From Methylocapsa acidiphila B2 (GTDB lineage: Bacteria; Pseudomonadota; Alphaproteobacteria; Rhizobiales; Beijerinckiaceae), in the NCBI RefSeq assembly GCF_000427445.1, contig NZ_KE386496.1, positions 2,274,506 to 2,338,505 of the forward strand: 64,000 nucleotides of DNA, written 5' to 3'. The notes under the pieces were generated by a model. That model worked only from the letters and a program-made list of their open reading frames with translations. It was not told the DNA's origin and made no database searches. Below, one piece after another: positions 1 to 7,569 of this stretch. Numbering within the stretch: the first letter of the stretch is position 1; every line of letters begins with the position of its first letter. The translations under genes were made by a program, and so were the position numbers.

Positions 1-1504
1 TGTCGCGCAGGATCGCCTGAAGATAGTCCTTCGAGAGCTTGTCTTCCCCCGGAAAATTCGAGAGGGCGCAGGACGTGCGGTTATATTCGATCACGGAATC
101 GATGAGGTGCTGGATAAGCCCGTCGAATGTCTTGAGGATTTCCGGCGTCAAGGATGACCTCCCGCGTTCGACCGCGACATGGCTCATGTCGAAAGACAGA
201 TCCTCGAGCCGCAGAAGGGCGGCGCTGAAAGTCTGCTCCATGGTCGCGACCATCGCCCGCTGCGTTACGATCTCCTTGTCGGCGCTCGCCAGCAGGCGGT
301 TGAGCTGGGTCCGATACGCGTCGAGCAGCTCCGCCTGCCGCCCCGCCACCCATTGGCTGAACAAGGCGACGCTCTCGGCGTTCGAGCCGGCGGGTTTCTC
401 CTCAGTCTCGGAGAAGACCGGAGCGAAACGGCCGATTTCCCTGGCGAGTCGGCGCGCCGAGTCGAGCGCGCCTTCCATATAGCCGCCCGCATAGCTCGCC
501 GTCTCGGAGCCGCCGAAGAACAGCATGCCGCTCCAGGCCGCCTGCCGCAAGAAGGGATTGCCGTAATGAGGATGATCGTCGGGCGGGATCAGGTCGCGCC
601 GCGAGCAGGTATAGGGCTCTGTCGCCCAGTCCTGATAATGTTGCTCGCCATGCTCGAGCTCGGGCCCGAAGAGCTGGCCGATCTGATTGCCGATCAACAT
701 CGGCAGGCCGGCCTTAAAGGATTCGCGCAAGGAGGGCGGCAGAGCGAGAAAGCCGCCGATCGCCGCGCGAGTCGCCGTCGCGTCGCAGGCGTCGAAGACT
801 TCGCCAAGAACGGCTTGCTCATGGGTGACATAGGCGTTGCCGGTATAGCCGGCCTCGCGCCACAAGGGGCGCTCATAGGCGACGACAGCCTTCGCCTCGC
901 CGGCCATCCAGGTGTAGGTCTCGCGCATAGCCTCGACCAATTGGTCGTCCAGGCTCGGCTCGAAACGAACGTGCTCCTCGACGACGCGCGGCGGCATGGC
1001 GAGGACGACCCGCCGCGCCTGAACGACGAGCAAGGCGTCGCCTTGGCGGAAATGCAGCTCGACGTGATCGCCGCGATTGAAGACCGTGGTCAGCGCCTGC
1101 TCGAGGCGCAGCCGCTCGGCGGGGATCTTCTTGGCGAGCGCCTCGATCACCGAAAGCATGCCGCCTTCGACCCGCCGCGCCCCGGCGTGAACGCTTTCAT
1201 TCTCGGTCGGCGAAGGGCGCTTGTCGTGGTCGTGCAGCCGCATGACGGTCCCGCTGTCATGCTGGGCGAAGCTCACAAGGCCGAGATCCGCGACCAGACG
1301 CGTCATGCCGGGCTGCGTGTCGGGCCAATACCAGGTCGGACCGAGATCCACCCGCATGCCGGCCTTTTCGGAGGGCTCGGAAAGCACGCGCCCCCCCAAT
1401 CTTGGGCGCGCCTCGAACAGGGTGAAGGGCCGCCCTTGGGCCTGCAAGCCTGCGGCGAGCGCTAGCCCGCACAAGCCGCCGCCGACGATTGCAGTGTCCA
1501 GCAT
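1..1504 (-). CDS. Flavin-containing amine oxidase, 3' end cut by window edge
   Basis: The reading frame opens at an ATG (1504-1502) and stays open to base 1, so the C-terminus lies outside the window. The N-terminus has the FAD-binding Rossmann signature of the monoamine oxidase family: VGGGLCGLALAAGL, then FEARPRLGGRV, where an acidic residue binds the FAD ribose and GGRV is the family hallmark. This family oxidises amines or amino acids using FAD and oxygen, and the substrate cannot be inferred here. No signal peptide is visible, so the protein is probably cytosolic. The next gene upstream in the same direction is a thioredoxin-like [2Fe-2S] ferredoxin, about 117 bp away. The FAD-domain assignment is firm; the specific function is unknown. 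Confidence 0.85.
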   Translation of the reverse strand, partial: MLDTAIVGGGLCGLALAAGLQAQGRPFTLFEARPRLGGRVLSEPSEKAGMRVDLGPTWYWPDTQPGMTRLVADLGLVSFAQHDSGTVMRLHDHDKRPSPTENESVHAGARRVEGGMLSVIEALAKKIPAERLRLEQALTTVFNRGDHVELHFRQGDALLVVQARRVVLAMPPRVVEEHVRFEPSLDDQLVEAMRETYTWMAGEAKAVVAYERPLWREAGYTGNAYVTHEQAVLGEVFDACDATATRAAIGGFLALPPSLRESFKAGLPMLIGNQIGQLFGPELEHGEQHYQDWATEPYTCSRRDLIPPDDHPHYGNPFLRQAAWSGMLFFGGSETASYAGGYMEGALDSARRLAREIGRFAPVFSETEEKPAGSNAESVALFSQWVAGRQAELLDAYRTQLNRLLASADKEIVTQRAMVATMEQTFSAALLRLEDLSFDMSHVAVERGRSSLTPEILKTFDGLIQHLIDSVIEYNRTSCALSNFPGEDKLSKDYLQAILRD

Positions 1505-1621
1505 GATGCTTCTCCCGAACCGAATATTGCCGCGCCGCGCGGCCTTCTCCGCGATCCGCCCCATGAACTTAGCAAGACATGGGCCGATCGCGGGCGGATC
1601 CCGCGCCTCGCCGCCGTCAGC

Positions 1622-1954
1622 TCAGCGCTGCGGGACGATGATCAGGCGCTCGACCGGATTGCCCTCAACGAAATGCGACTGAATGATCTCGTCGATGTCC
1701 TCGACCTTCTCTGGCTTGTACCAGATCCCCTCGGGGTAGACGACCATCAGCGGACCAGCGCGGCAAAAGCTGAGGCAGCCCGAGGCGCTCACATTTACGT
1801 CGGGAAGCTGCTTGGCCTCGACCTTTTGCATCAGGCGGTCCCAAAGCGGCTGGGCCCCGTTCTCCATGCAACTCCCGCGCGGATGGCCAGGCGGCCGCTT
1901 CGTGAAACAGGCGAATACGTGGTACTTGAAGACTATCGGTATATCGAGCGACAT
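1622..1954 (-). CDS. Thioredoxin-like [2Fe-2S] ferredoxin
   Basis: A 110-residue protein with four cysteines arranged as in thioredoxin-fold [2Fe-2S] ferredoxins: C16, C29, then C60 and C64 in GCLSFC. The N-terminal stretch YHVFACFTKRPPGH followed by GSC is typical of the Shethna-type ferredoxin I group and of related NuoE-like domains. Such proteins carry one [2Fe-2S] cluster in the cytosol; some are known from diazotrophs. It lies between a GST and an amine oxidase gene on the same strand, but no partner can be named from context. The start is the ATG that gives the family N-terminus. Confidence 0.85.
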   Translation of the reverse strand: MSLDIPIVFKYHVFACFTKRPPGHPRGSCMENGAQPLWDRLMQKVEAKQLPDVNVSASGCLSFCRAGPLMVVYPEGIWYKPEKVEDIDEIIQSHFVEGNPVERLIIVPQR

Positions 1955-2039
1955 AAACCCGTCCTAGATTGGCGACTAAACCGCACTTAGAATTATTCAA
2001 TTCTTGTGCCGTTCATGCCGTCATTCGCCCACAGACAGG

Positions 2040-2642
2040 CTAAGACGCCGTCGCCGCGAAGGCTGGAACGTCGGCCGCGAACCCTGCGAGCCAGTGCGCG
2101 AGCCTCGGGCGCGTTTCCCGCCAGGCGCCGTGAAAGCGCAAGTCGAGATAGCCAAGCGCGCAGGCGAGAGCGACATGGGCGACGTCGCGGCGGCCCTCGG
2201 GCGGCGCGCCTTCGAAGGCGGCGAGACCGCGTGCGACCTTGTCCGCCTGATTCGCCAGCCATTTCTCGTTGCGCGCCGCAGGTTCGCGGAGGCGCTCCTC
2301 ATAGATTTGGAGCAGGCTCGCGTCGGCTATTCCATCGGCGAGCGCGGCCTTGGTCAGGGTCCTGAACCGAATCGCCGGATCGGCCGGGATCACGACGTCT
2401 CCGCCAGCGAGAAAATCGAGATATTCGACGATCACGCGACTGTCGTAATAGGACGTCCCGTCGCTCAGGACGAGGGTTGGGATCTTGCCCAAAGGGTTTT
2501 GCTCGCGGAGCACGTCGGCCGGATCGTTCGTGTCGGCGGCGATGATCTCGAGCCGATCCGTCAAGCCGACGAGGGCGGCGATAATTTGGACCTTCCGCCC
2601 GAACGGCGACGCAGGCGAGGTGCGCAAGATCAGCTTCGTCAC
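2040..2642 (-). CDS. Glutathione S-transferase family protein
   Basis: About 200 residues from a GTG start at 2642-2640, preceded by the ribosome-binding sequence AAGGAG six bases away. The in-frame upstream ATG (2696) would add 18 residues that do not fit the family. The protein begins MTKLILRTSPASPFGRKV, the N-terminal thioredoxin-fold domain of cytosolic GSTs in which the SPASPF turn holds the catalytic Ser/Thr/Cys position. PLGKIPTLVL contains the conserved cis-proline, and YYDSRVIVEYLD is the glutathione gamma-glutamyl contact motif. An all-helical C-terminal domain follows. Substrate is unknown; likely roles are detoxification or stress defence. Confidence 0.88.
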   Translation of the reverse strand: MTKLILRTSPASPFGRKVQIIAALVGLTDRLEIIAADTNDPADVLREQNPLGKIPTLVLSDGTSYYDSRVIVEYLDFLAGGDVVIPADPAIRFRTLTKAALADGIADASLLQIYEERLREPAARNEKWLANQADKVARGLAAFEGAPPEGRRDVAHVALACALGYLDLRFHGAWRETRPRLAHWLAGFAADVPAFAATAS

Positions 2643-2846
2643 GACAATCTCCTTGGGCCAGCCAGCGGCGGGCGCAGCATAAGGAACCGTCCGCATAAGG
2701 CGAGCTAAAGGTCAAGCCACCGCCTCCCGCACGACGCGCCCCTCCGCCGCAGGATTATGCTCCAAGGAATATGCTTCGAGTCTTGAGACGTCAGAGCGAT
2801 GCGTCGACCGACAGGATGAGCCCGTTTAGTCGAGAAACGCTCCCCA

Positions 2847-2866
2847 CGCGGCGCTCGGCCGCCGCG
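2847..2866 (-). terminator. Weak hairpin after the cold-shock gene
   Basis: Six-base inverted arms CGCGGC and GCCGCG with an 8-base loop lie 7 bases past the stop codon of the minus-strand cold-shock gene. In the minus direction only three Ts follow closely, so termination is plausible but not strongly supported. Confidence 0.35.
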
Positions 2867-2872
2867 CAGAAA

Positions 2873-3085
2873 CTATTGAACTTGCAAATCGACCGCTTTT
2901 GGCCCCTTGCCTTTCTTATCCGGCTCCACTTCAAAGGCGACGCGTTGCCCTTCCGCGAGCGACGCCAAACCGGCGCGCTCGACGGCGGTGATATGGACGA
3001 AAATATCGCGCCCGCCGTCATCCGGCTTGATAAAGCCGTAGCCCTTGTCCGCGTTGAAGAATTTGACGGTTCCCTGCTGCGACAT
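2873..3085 (-). CDS. Cold-shock domain protein (CspA family)
   Basis: A 70-residue single-domain cold-shock protein. The OB-fold shows RNP1 as KGYGFIKPDDG and RNP2 as DIFVHITAV, the two aromatic nucleic-acid-binding patches, after the usual GTVKFFNADKG strand. Members bind single-stranded RNA or DNA and act as RNA chaperones in the cytosol. I chose the ATG at 3085, which leaves exactly one canonical domain; an in-frame start further upstream would add 42 unrelated residues. The leader contains two perfect inverted repeats (separate entry), in keeping with the structured leaders of csp transcripts. Confidence 0.95.
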   Translation of the reverse strand: MSQQGTVKFFNADKGYGFIKPDDGGRDIFVHITAVERAGLASLAEGQRVAFEVEPDKKGKGPKAVDLQVQ

Positions 3086-3120
3086 AGGACATTTCCCTTC
3101 CCATCGAGTTCTTGCTTTTT

Positions 3121-3187
3121 GGCCCCTTACATAGAGGGGCCGCACTTGGCCTTGCGGCATCGGACTCCGTTTTAGAATGAGTCCGAT
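3121..3187 (-). promoter_or_regulatory. Two inverted repeats in the csp leader / rlmJ-csp gap
   Basis: Two perfect inverted repeats lie between rlmJ and the cold-shock gene. The first has arms GGCCCCT (3121-3127) and AGGGGCC (3135-3141). The second has arms ATCGGACT (3159-3166) and AGTCCGAT (3180-3187). They could be 5' leader structure of csp or transcript-end structure of rlmJ. Neither is followed by a T-run on the minus strand. Confidence 0.4.
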
Positions 3188-3227
3188 TTGAAGAAACTGG
3201 AGCAGCGTCAAGCTTTGGCAAGGCGCC

Positions 3228-4067
3228 TCATGATTTCGCGATCCACTCGATGAGATGGCCGGACGCGCCCTTGGCCAGGCTTTGGCTCAAGCTTGGCAGG
3301 ATGATTTCGGCCTCCGCATCGAGCCGGTACGGCGGATTGACGATGATGAGCCCGGTTCGGACCAGCCCGCTCCCCGTATCGGGCGCGACCTGAAGCTCGA
3401 GCCGCAAGAGCGATTTCGCGCCGGCCTCGGCCAGAGTCCGAGCGAGAGCGTCGACTTGGCCTTTGTCCTTGACCGGATACCAGAGGAGAAAGATTCCGGT
3501 CGCCCATTTGCGCTGCGCCCCCTCCAGGGCTTTGGCCAGCTTCAAGAATTCCTCAGCGTCTTCAAAGGGCGGATCGATCAATACGAGGCCCCGCCGCTCG
3601 ACGGGCGGGATGAACGCTTTGAGGCCCACATAGCCGTCGATCTCGATCAGCTTCGCCCTCCGGTCGGCGCCCAGATGCGCGCGCAGATCCTGAAAGGCGC
3701 GCAGATGCAGCTCGCACAGGATCATGCGGTCCTGGCGCCGCAACAGCGCGCGGGCGATTTCCGGCGACCCCGGATAGCGCCGCGGCTTCGCGTCGAGAAA
3801 TGGGGCGACGACGTTAAGATAGGGCGCGATAAGGGCTTGCGCCTCCGGCGGCAGTTCGGCCGCCGCGAGCCGGCCTATGCCGCCGCGCCATTCGGCCGTT
3901 TTTTCGGCCTCTGGAGCGGAAAGGTCATAGATCCCGCTTCCCGCATGAGTTTCGATATAACGGAAGGGCGCCGGCTTGGCGGCCAGATGCAGAAGGATGC
4001 GGGTCAGAATAATATGCTTGAGCACGTCGGCGAAATTGCCGGCGTGAAATTCATGGCGGTAATTCAT
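3228..4067 (-). CDS. rlmJ: 23S rRNA (adenine(2030)-N6)-methyltransferase RlmJ
   Basis: A 279-residue SAM-dependent methyltransferase that methylates N6 of A2030 (E. coli numbering) of 23S rRNA. The family N-terminus is intact: MNYRHEFHAGNFADVLKH. ETHAGSGIYDL is the SAM-binding loop and LIDPPFE is the catalytic motif IV (D/N-PP-F/Y). Length matches the family. The region upstream of the start carries a 13-bp tandem duplication that copies the start codon out of frame (separate entry). It stands alone, upstream of the cold-shock gene on the same strand and divergent from the DUF4239 gene. Confidence 0.95.
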   Translation of the reverse strand: MNYRHEFHAGNFADVLKHIILTRILLHLAAKPAPFRYIETHAGSGIYDLSAPEAEKTAEWRGGIGRLAAAELPPEAQALIAPYLNVVAPFLDAKPRRYPGSPEIARALLRRQDRMILCELHLRAFQDLRAHLGADRRAKLIEIDGYVGLKAFIPPVERRGLVLIDPPFEDAEEFLKLAKALEGAQRKWATGIFLLWYPVKDKGQVDALARTLAEAGAKSLLRLELQVAPDTGSGLVRTGLIIVNPPYRLDAEAEIILPSLSQSLAKGASGHLIEWIAKS

Positions 4068-4079
4068 GGCGGTAATTCA
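4049..4079. repeat. 13-bp tandem duplication at the rlmJ start
   Basis: ATTCATGGCGGTA occurs twice in tandem (4049-4061 and 4062-4074), followed by a partial third copy. The unit contains the CAT complement of the rlmJ start codon, so two ATGs exist 13 bases apart in different frames. The upstream copy at 4067 gives the conserved N-terminus. Confidence 0.8.
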
Positions 4080-4279
4080 GGGTCCCGCGCGCCGTCGCGC
4101 GCTTGTTTCGCCGTCCGTCGAAACGGCGCGGCCGCAAACCGGATCGGGTCGGTTCGGGATGTGTCAATTCCATTTCGCTCGAATCAACGCAAATAGGGCT
4201 ATGGCGCAAAGACCGGCGCGGGACGCCGCTCCGCCGCCTGCCACCACCATGTCCCTCTCTCCAATAAAGGCGCGTCTCG

Positions 4280-5047
4280 ATGCCGACCCTCTATGGCTAT
4301 CCGGTCTGGATCGCCTTCCTCGCCGGATTGGCGCCGCTGATCCTCGCCACCGAATTTGGGTTTCGCGCCGGGCGGCGCCTCGGCGAGGCCGCGCGGCAAA
4401 GGGCGAAATTCGAGACGGGATCGCTCCAGGCCTCCATCCTCGGCCTTCTCGCCCTGCTGCTCGGCTTCACCTATTCGACCTCGATGTCCAATTACCAGGA
4501 AAGGCGACTGCTCGTCGTGAAGGACGCCAACGCCATCGCGACGGCCCTTCTACGCGCCCAGCTCCTGCCGAAGCCGCTGGCGCAACAGGCGTCCCAGGCG
4601 CTGCGGCGCGTTTTGGACCTTCGCCTCGAATGGGCCGCGGACGACGCCACGCAAGCGCAGTCGGCGGCCAAGCGCGGCGCCGAGGCCCAAAAGGACTTAT
4701 GGGCGATCGCCGTCCGTTTCGCCGAGCAGGATCGATCGGCCGTGGCGGCGCAATTCATCGTCGCGGCCAATGCTGTCATTGACTCCGGCGCGGAGCGGGA
4801 GGCCGCGGCAGCGAATCGCCTGCCCATCCAAATGTTCGGCTTACTCGGCCTACTCGCGCTCGTCGCCATGGCGATCACAGGCTATGGCTGCGGCATCGCC
4901 GGCGACCGGGCTTTCGTCGCGACGACGATCGTCTCGGTCCTCGTCACGGCGGTCACCATCGTGATCTGCGACATCCACGAGCCGCGGCAAGGCTTTATCA
5001 CGAAAAGCCAGCAAAGCCTGATCGATCTGCGCGCCTCGCTGGATTGA
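4280..5047 (+). CDS. DUF4239 (bestrophin-like) membrane protein
   Basis: A 255-residue membrane protein. It has an N-terminal hydrophobic segment (about residues 7-25), a second around 50-65 (ILGLLALLLGFTYS), then a soluble helical middle of about 100 residues, and two hydrophobic segments near the C-terminus (about 188-205 and 210-230). It ends with the DIHEPRQGFI pattern and a short helix. This layout and the terminal D-x-x-x-P-R/x-x-G motif are those of the DUF4239 family, whose biochemical function is not established. It diverges from rlmJ; no operon partner is evident. Confidence 0.7.
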   Translation: MPTLYGYPVWIAFLAGLAPLILATEFGFRAGRRLGEAARQRAKFETGSLQASILGLLALLLGFTYSTSMSNYQERRLLVVKDANAIATALLRAQLLPKPLAQQASQALRRVLDLRLEWAADDATQAQSAAKRGAEAQKDLWAIAVRFAEQDRSAVAAQFIVAANAVIDSGAEREAAAANRLPIQMFGLLGLLALVAMAITGYGCGIAGDRAFVATTIVSVLVTAVTIVICDIHEPRQGFITKSQQSLIDLRASLD

Positions 5048-5063
5048 GGCGTCGACGCAAGCA

Positions 5064-5090
5064 AGAGCGCGTTCCAATTTAATGGAATGG
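5064..5090. repeat. Dispersed GCGCGTTCC-type repeat, short copy
   Basis: AGAGCGCGTTCCAATTT is followed by the inverted arm TGGAA (TTCCA 5072-5076, TGGAA 5083-5087). The same GCGCGTTCC/GGAACGCGC core recurs in other intergenic gaps of this window (near 28.45, 24.25 and 55.85 kb). Confidence 0.5.
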
Positions 5091-5143
5091 TTTAGCTTTC
5101 GACCCAAAGCGGACTCTTTCGTTCAGCAGCGGTAGATTGGGTC

Positions 5144-5866
5144 ATGGTCCCTGTGCCGCCCATCCCAGCGAACATGTCAGCTTCTGAGGCCTGCAAGCTA
5201 TTGGAAGAAGCTGGCTGGCGTCATGTCGGCGCTGGTGACTGGTCGTGGGTTTTCGCGGACCCAAGCGACGCCCGGGCGATACGCGTGACACCTTTCGATC
5301 CCGGCTATCGAATGTTCGTCGATGAATGCCTGAGCGGACCGGCTAATCGCTGGTTGCCCAAGATGGAGGGCGTCTTGCCCCTAATCCGAGATGGCTACGT
5401 CGTCGTAATGGAGAGGTTGTGGCCAGCCGAAGAAACAGACGCGTCGACATTTTGCGCCGCGCTTGGCATAGCAAACGACACCGGTTACCCTCCGCCGACT
5501 CCTGGCCCTGCAGTGGCGCCCGATGAAGCCGATCTCGTCGCGCTACGAGCTCGCATCCGAAACCTGTTGGCGGAAGGGCGAGCGCGTTATCGCCTGTGGG
5601 CCGGGTCTGATGTTCGTGAAGGCAATGTCATGGCCGACCGCAAGGGGAACCTCAAGTTGGTCGACCCGGTCGGCGTGAGCGGATGGAAGATCGTCGAGGC
5701 TCTCCGCAGTGGCCGAACCGAATTGCTCGCCGACTTCTCCAACAGTCAGTTGGTCGACTTCCTGAGCATCCCGTACTTTGGACCTGGACGAGAAGGCGTT
5801 GCTGAAAGGGACGAGCTTCTCAGTCTCGTTGCGCTGCTTGCCGCCAATTCCAGTGGCGCACGGTAA
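5144..5866 (+). CDS. Orphan protein with kinase-like catalytic loop
   Basis: A 240-residue protein that I cannot place in a named family. Features suggest a small kinase or phosphotransferase fold. SWVFADPSDARAIRVTP resembles an N-lobe strand with a basic residue in the lysine position, and VVVMERLWP resembles a hinge. SDVREGNVMADRKGNLKLVDPVG is laid out like a catalytic loop (D...E-x-N) followed by a DFG-like 'VDP' metal site. The usual HxD histidine is replaced by Ser. Codon use appears less GC-biased than that of its neighbours, and it has no operon partner. A second ATG (5174) is an alternative start. The kinase-like reading is inference. Confidence 0.55.
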   Translation: MVPVPPIPANMSASEACKLLEEAGWRHVGAGDWSWVFADPSDARAIRVTPFDPGYRMFVDECLSGPANRWLPKMEGVLPLIRDGYVVVMERLWPAEETDASTFCAALGIANDTGYPPPTPGPAVAPDEADLVALRARIRNLLAEGRARYRLWAGSDVREGNVMADRKGNLKLVDPVGVSGWKIVEALRSGRTELLADFSNSQLVDFLSIPYFGPGREGVAERDELLSLVALLAANSSGAR

Positions 5867-6021
5867 CCAGCCACGGCATGCCCGCACGGAGCATGTCAGG
5901 TGCTTGTTAAGACGACATTCCTCAGCTTTACGCGATCGCGGCGAATGGCAGCTTTCCACCCATCGCAGGCATTCAAACTGAAACATCACCAAAAACTCGA
6001 TCAACTTTTTTGGACCATCCT

Positions 6022-6507
6022 TTAACTGGCGCCGGCATAGGCCCTTTCGAGCGCGGCGACGTCGAGCTTGCTCATTTGCAGCATCGCCTCCATTGCCCGT
6101 TTTGCGCCCGCCTTATCGGGGCCGCCGATCAATTCGGGAAGCCGCGCCGGGACGATCTGCCAGGAAAGGCCATAGCGATCCTTGAGCCAGCCGCAGCGGC
6201 TATATTGGCCGCCGGCGCCGAGCTTGTCCCACAGCTCGTCGACTTCCGCCTGATCCGCGCAATCGACCGATAGGGAAATCGCCTCCGTGAATTTGAAATA
6301 GGGACCGCCGTTGAGCGCGAGGTATTGAACGCCGGCAAGCTCAAAGACGACCGTCAAGACCGAACCCGGCTCTCCCGGCCCGGCCTCACTGTAACGCGCT
6401 ATGTCGAGGATGCGCGAAGACGCAAACAAGGAGACATAGAAATTCGCCGCCTCCTCCGCCTCGCGATCAAACCAAAGGCAGGCCCGCACTTTTTGGCGCA
6501 GATTCAT
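6022..6507 (-). CDS. VOC superfamily protein (PhnB / 3-dmu-9-3-mt type)
   Basis: A 161-residue protein of the vicinal-oxygen-chelate fold. KVRACLWFDREAEEAANFYVSLF is the first beta-alpha-beta module, and CGWLKDRYGLSWQIVP is the characteristic end of the '3-demethylubiquinone-9 3-methyltransferase' domain, a name given to PhnB-like proteins without proof of that reaction. The tail GAKRAMEAMLQMSKLDVAALERAY is also typical. It is the last gene of a leftward run of small SRPBCC and VOC proteins that starts with an ArsR regulator, a grouping common in soil bacteria. Confidence 0.85.
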   Translation of the reverse strand: MNLRQKVRACLWFDREAEEAANFYVSLFASSRILDIARYSEAGPGEPGSVLTVVFELAGVQYLALNGGPYFKFTEAISLSVDCADQAEVDELWDKLGAGGQYSRCGWLKDRYGLSWQIVPARLPELIGGPDKAGAKRAMEAMLQMSKLDVAALERAYAGAS

Positions 6508-6530
6508 GGCTCCCTCCCTTCAATAGGGGC

Positions 6531-7058
6531 TCACGCTTCGGCGCGCGTCTTGAGATCGGCGAGCCCCTTTTCGAACGCGCCGCCGACCATCTTGTCGACA
6601 TTGATGAAAATGCTCATCAGCTTGCCGAAATAGGGCTGTGCGCCGGTCATCGTCCAGGCGACCTCGGTTCCTTCCGGCGCCGGCGTGAGCGCGAACTCGA
6701 CGCGGTTCCGGCATTTCATCGGACGCTCCATGGCGATGGTCATCACCACCTTCGCCGGGACCACGGATTCGATGATTTCCGCCTGGCCCGCGCCGACCTT
6801 GGAGTCGCCCGCAAAGCTGTTGACCGCGCCGACGCCGCTCGCCGGGCCGCTATAGGCGAGCTTGATCGCGGGGTCCGCCTTCACGAAGGGGTTCCATTCG
6901 TTCATCGCGCGAAGATCATTGATGAGCGGAAAGATCCGCGCCCGCGGCGCGGCGATTTGGATGGAGCGGGCGACCCGGCACATGTCCGGCTTCGTCGCCG
7001 CGTAGATCAGCAGGGCGGCGAGAAAAACGACGGCGCCGGCCGCAATGGTCGTCATCAT
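6531..7058 (-). CDS. SRPBCC (polyketide cyclase-like) protein with N-terminal membrane anchor
   Basis: A 175-residue protein. Residues 4-22 (TIAAGAVVFLAALLIYAAT) form one membrane segment or uncleaved signal. They are followed by a START/SRPBCC ligand-binding fold beginning RSIQIAAPRARIFPLINDLRAMNEWNPFVK, the usual 'helix-grip' opening, and ending with GTEVAWTMTGAQPYFGKLM. Proteins of this kind bind hydrophobic ligands; the substrate is unknown. It lies in the ArsR-led leftward run, about 23 bp before the PhnB-like gene. Confidence 0.85.
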   Translation of the reverse strand: MMTTIAAGAVVFLAALLIYAATKPDMCRVARSIQIAAPRARIFPLINDLRAMNEWNPFVKADPAIKLAYSGPASGVGAVNSFAGDSKVGAGQAEIIESVVPAKVVMTIAMERPMKCRNRVEFALTPAPEGTEVAWTMTGAQPYFGKLMSIFINVDKMVGGAFEKGLADLKTRAEA

Positions 7059-7099
7059 GGCGGATGTCCTTTCGCGAGAGGGATGATCCAGCCCGGCCG

Positions 7100-7513
7100 T
7101 CAGGCGGGAACGATCACCATCCAGAGCAGGCCGAAGCGATCCTCGACCATGCCGAAGCGCGACGCGAAAAATGTCTTGCCCAAAGGCATGCGCACCTGGC
7201 CGCCATCGGACAAAGCAGCGAAGATCTTATCCGCCTCGGCCGCGTCCTTCGCGGCGTAGGTGAGCCCGAAGCTCTTGAAGCCGGCATTCTCAGCGCCGCA
7301 GCCGTCGGAGCCGAGAATGATGGAATCGCCGATCTTCAAGCTCATATGCATGACCTTGTCCTCCCAGCCGGGCGGGACCGCGCCTTCCGGCGCAGGATCG
7401 GGACTCTCCTTGTAGCGCAGCAGCATTTGCACCTCCGCGCCGAAGACCTTTTGGTAGAAAGCGACGGCTTCATCGGCGCGACCGCCGAAAAACAAATAGG
7501 GCTGGATGGTCAC
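7100..7513 (-). CDS. VOC family protein (glyoxalase-like)
   Basis: 137 residues from a GTG start at 7513-7511, preceded by AAGGAG six bases upstream; an in-frame ATG at 7573 gives an unlikely extension. MVTIQPYLFFGGRADEAVAF starts the first VOC module, and WEDKVMHMSLKIGDSIILGSD and MVEDRFGLLWMVIVPA are the central and final strands seen in PhnB-like glyoxalase proteins. Metal ligands cannot be assigned securely. It is part of the same leftward cluster as the ArsR, AHSA1, SRPBCC and PhnB genes. Confidence 0.85.
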   Translation of the reverse strand: MTIQPYLFFGGRADEAVAFYQKVFGAEVQMLLRYKESPDPAPEGAVPPGWEDKVMHMSLKIGDSIILGSDGCGAENAGFKSFGLTYAAKDAAEADKIFAALSDGGQVRMPLGKTFFASRFGMVEDRFGLLWMVIVPA

Positions 7514-7569
7514 AAGATTCTCCTTGCCGTGTTGACGGAAAATAGGGGCCGCGCGCGCTCGCCACGCCC

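Noticed and set aside
179-1465. Long plus-strand frame of 428 codons
   Set aside because: It lies opposite the amine oxidase, whose FAD motifs are unmistakable; the plus-strand product is Arg/Ala/Gly-rich with no recognisable domain, a normal effect of high GC.
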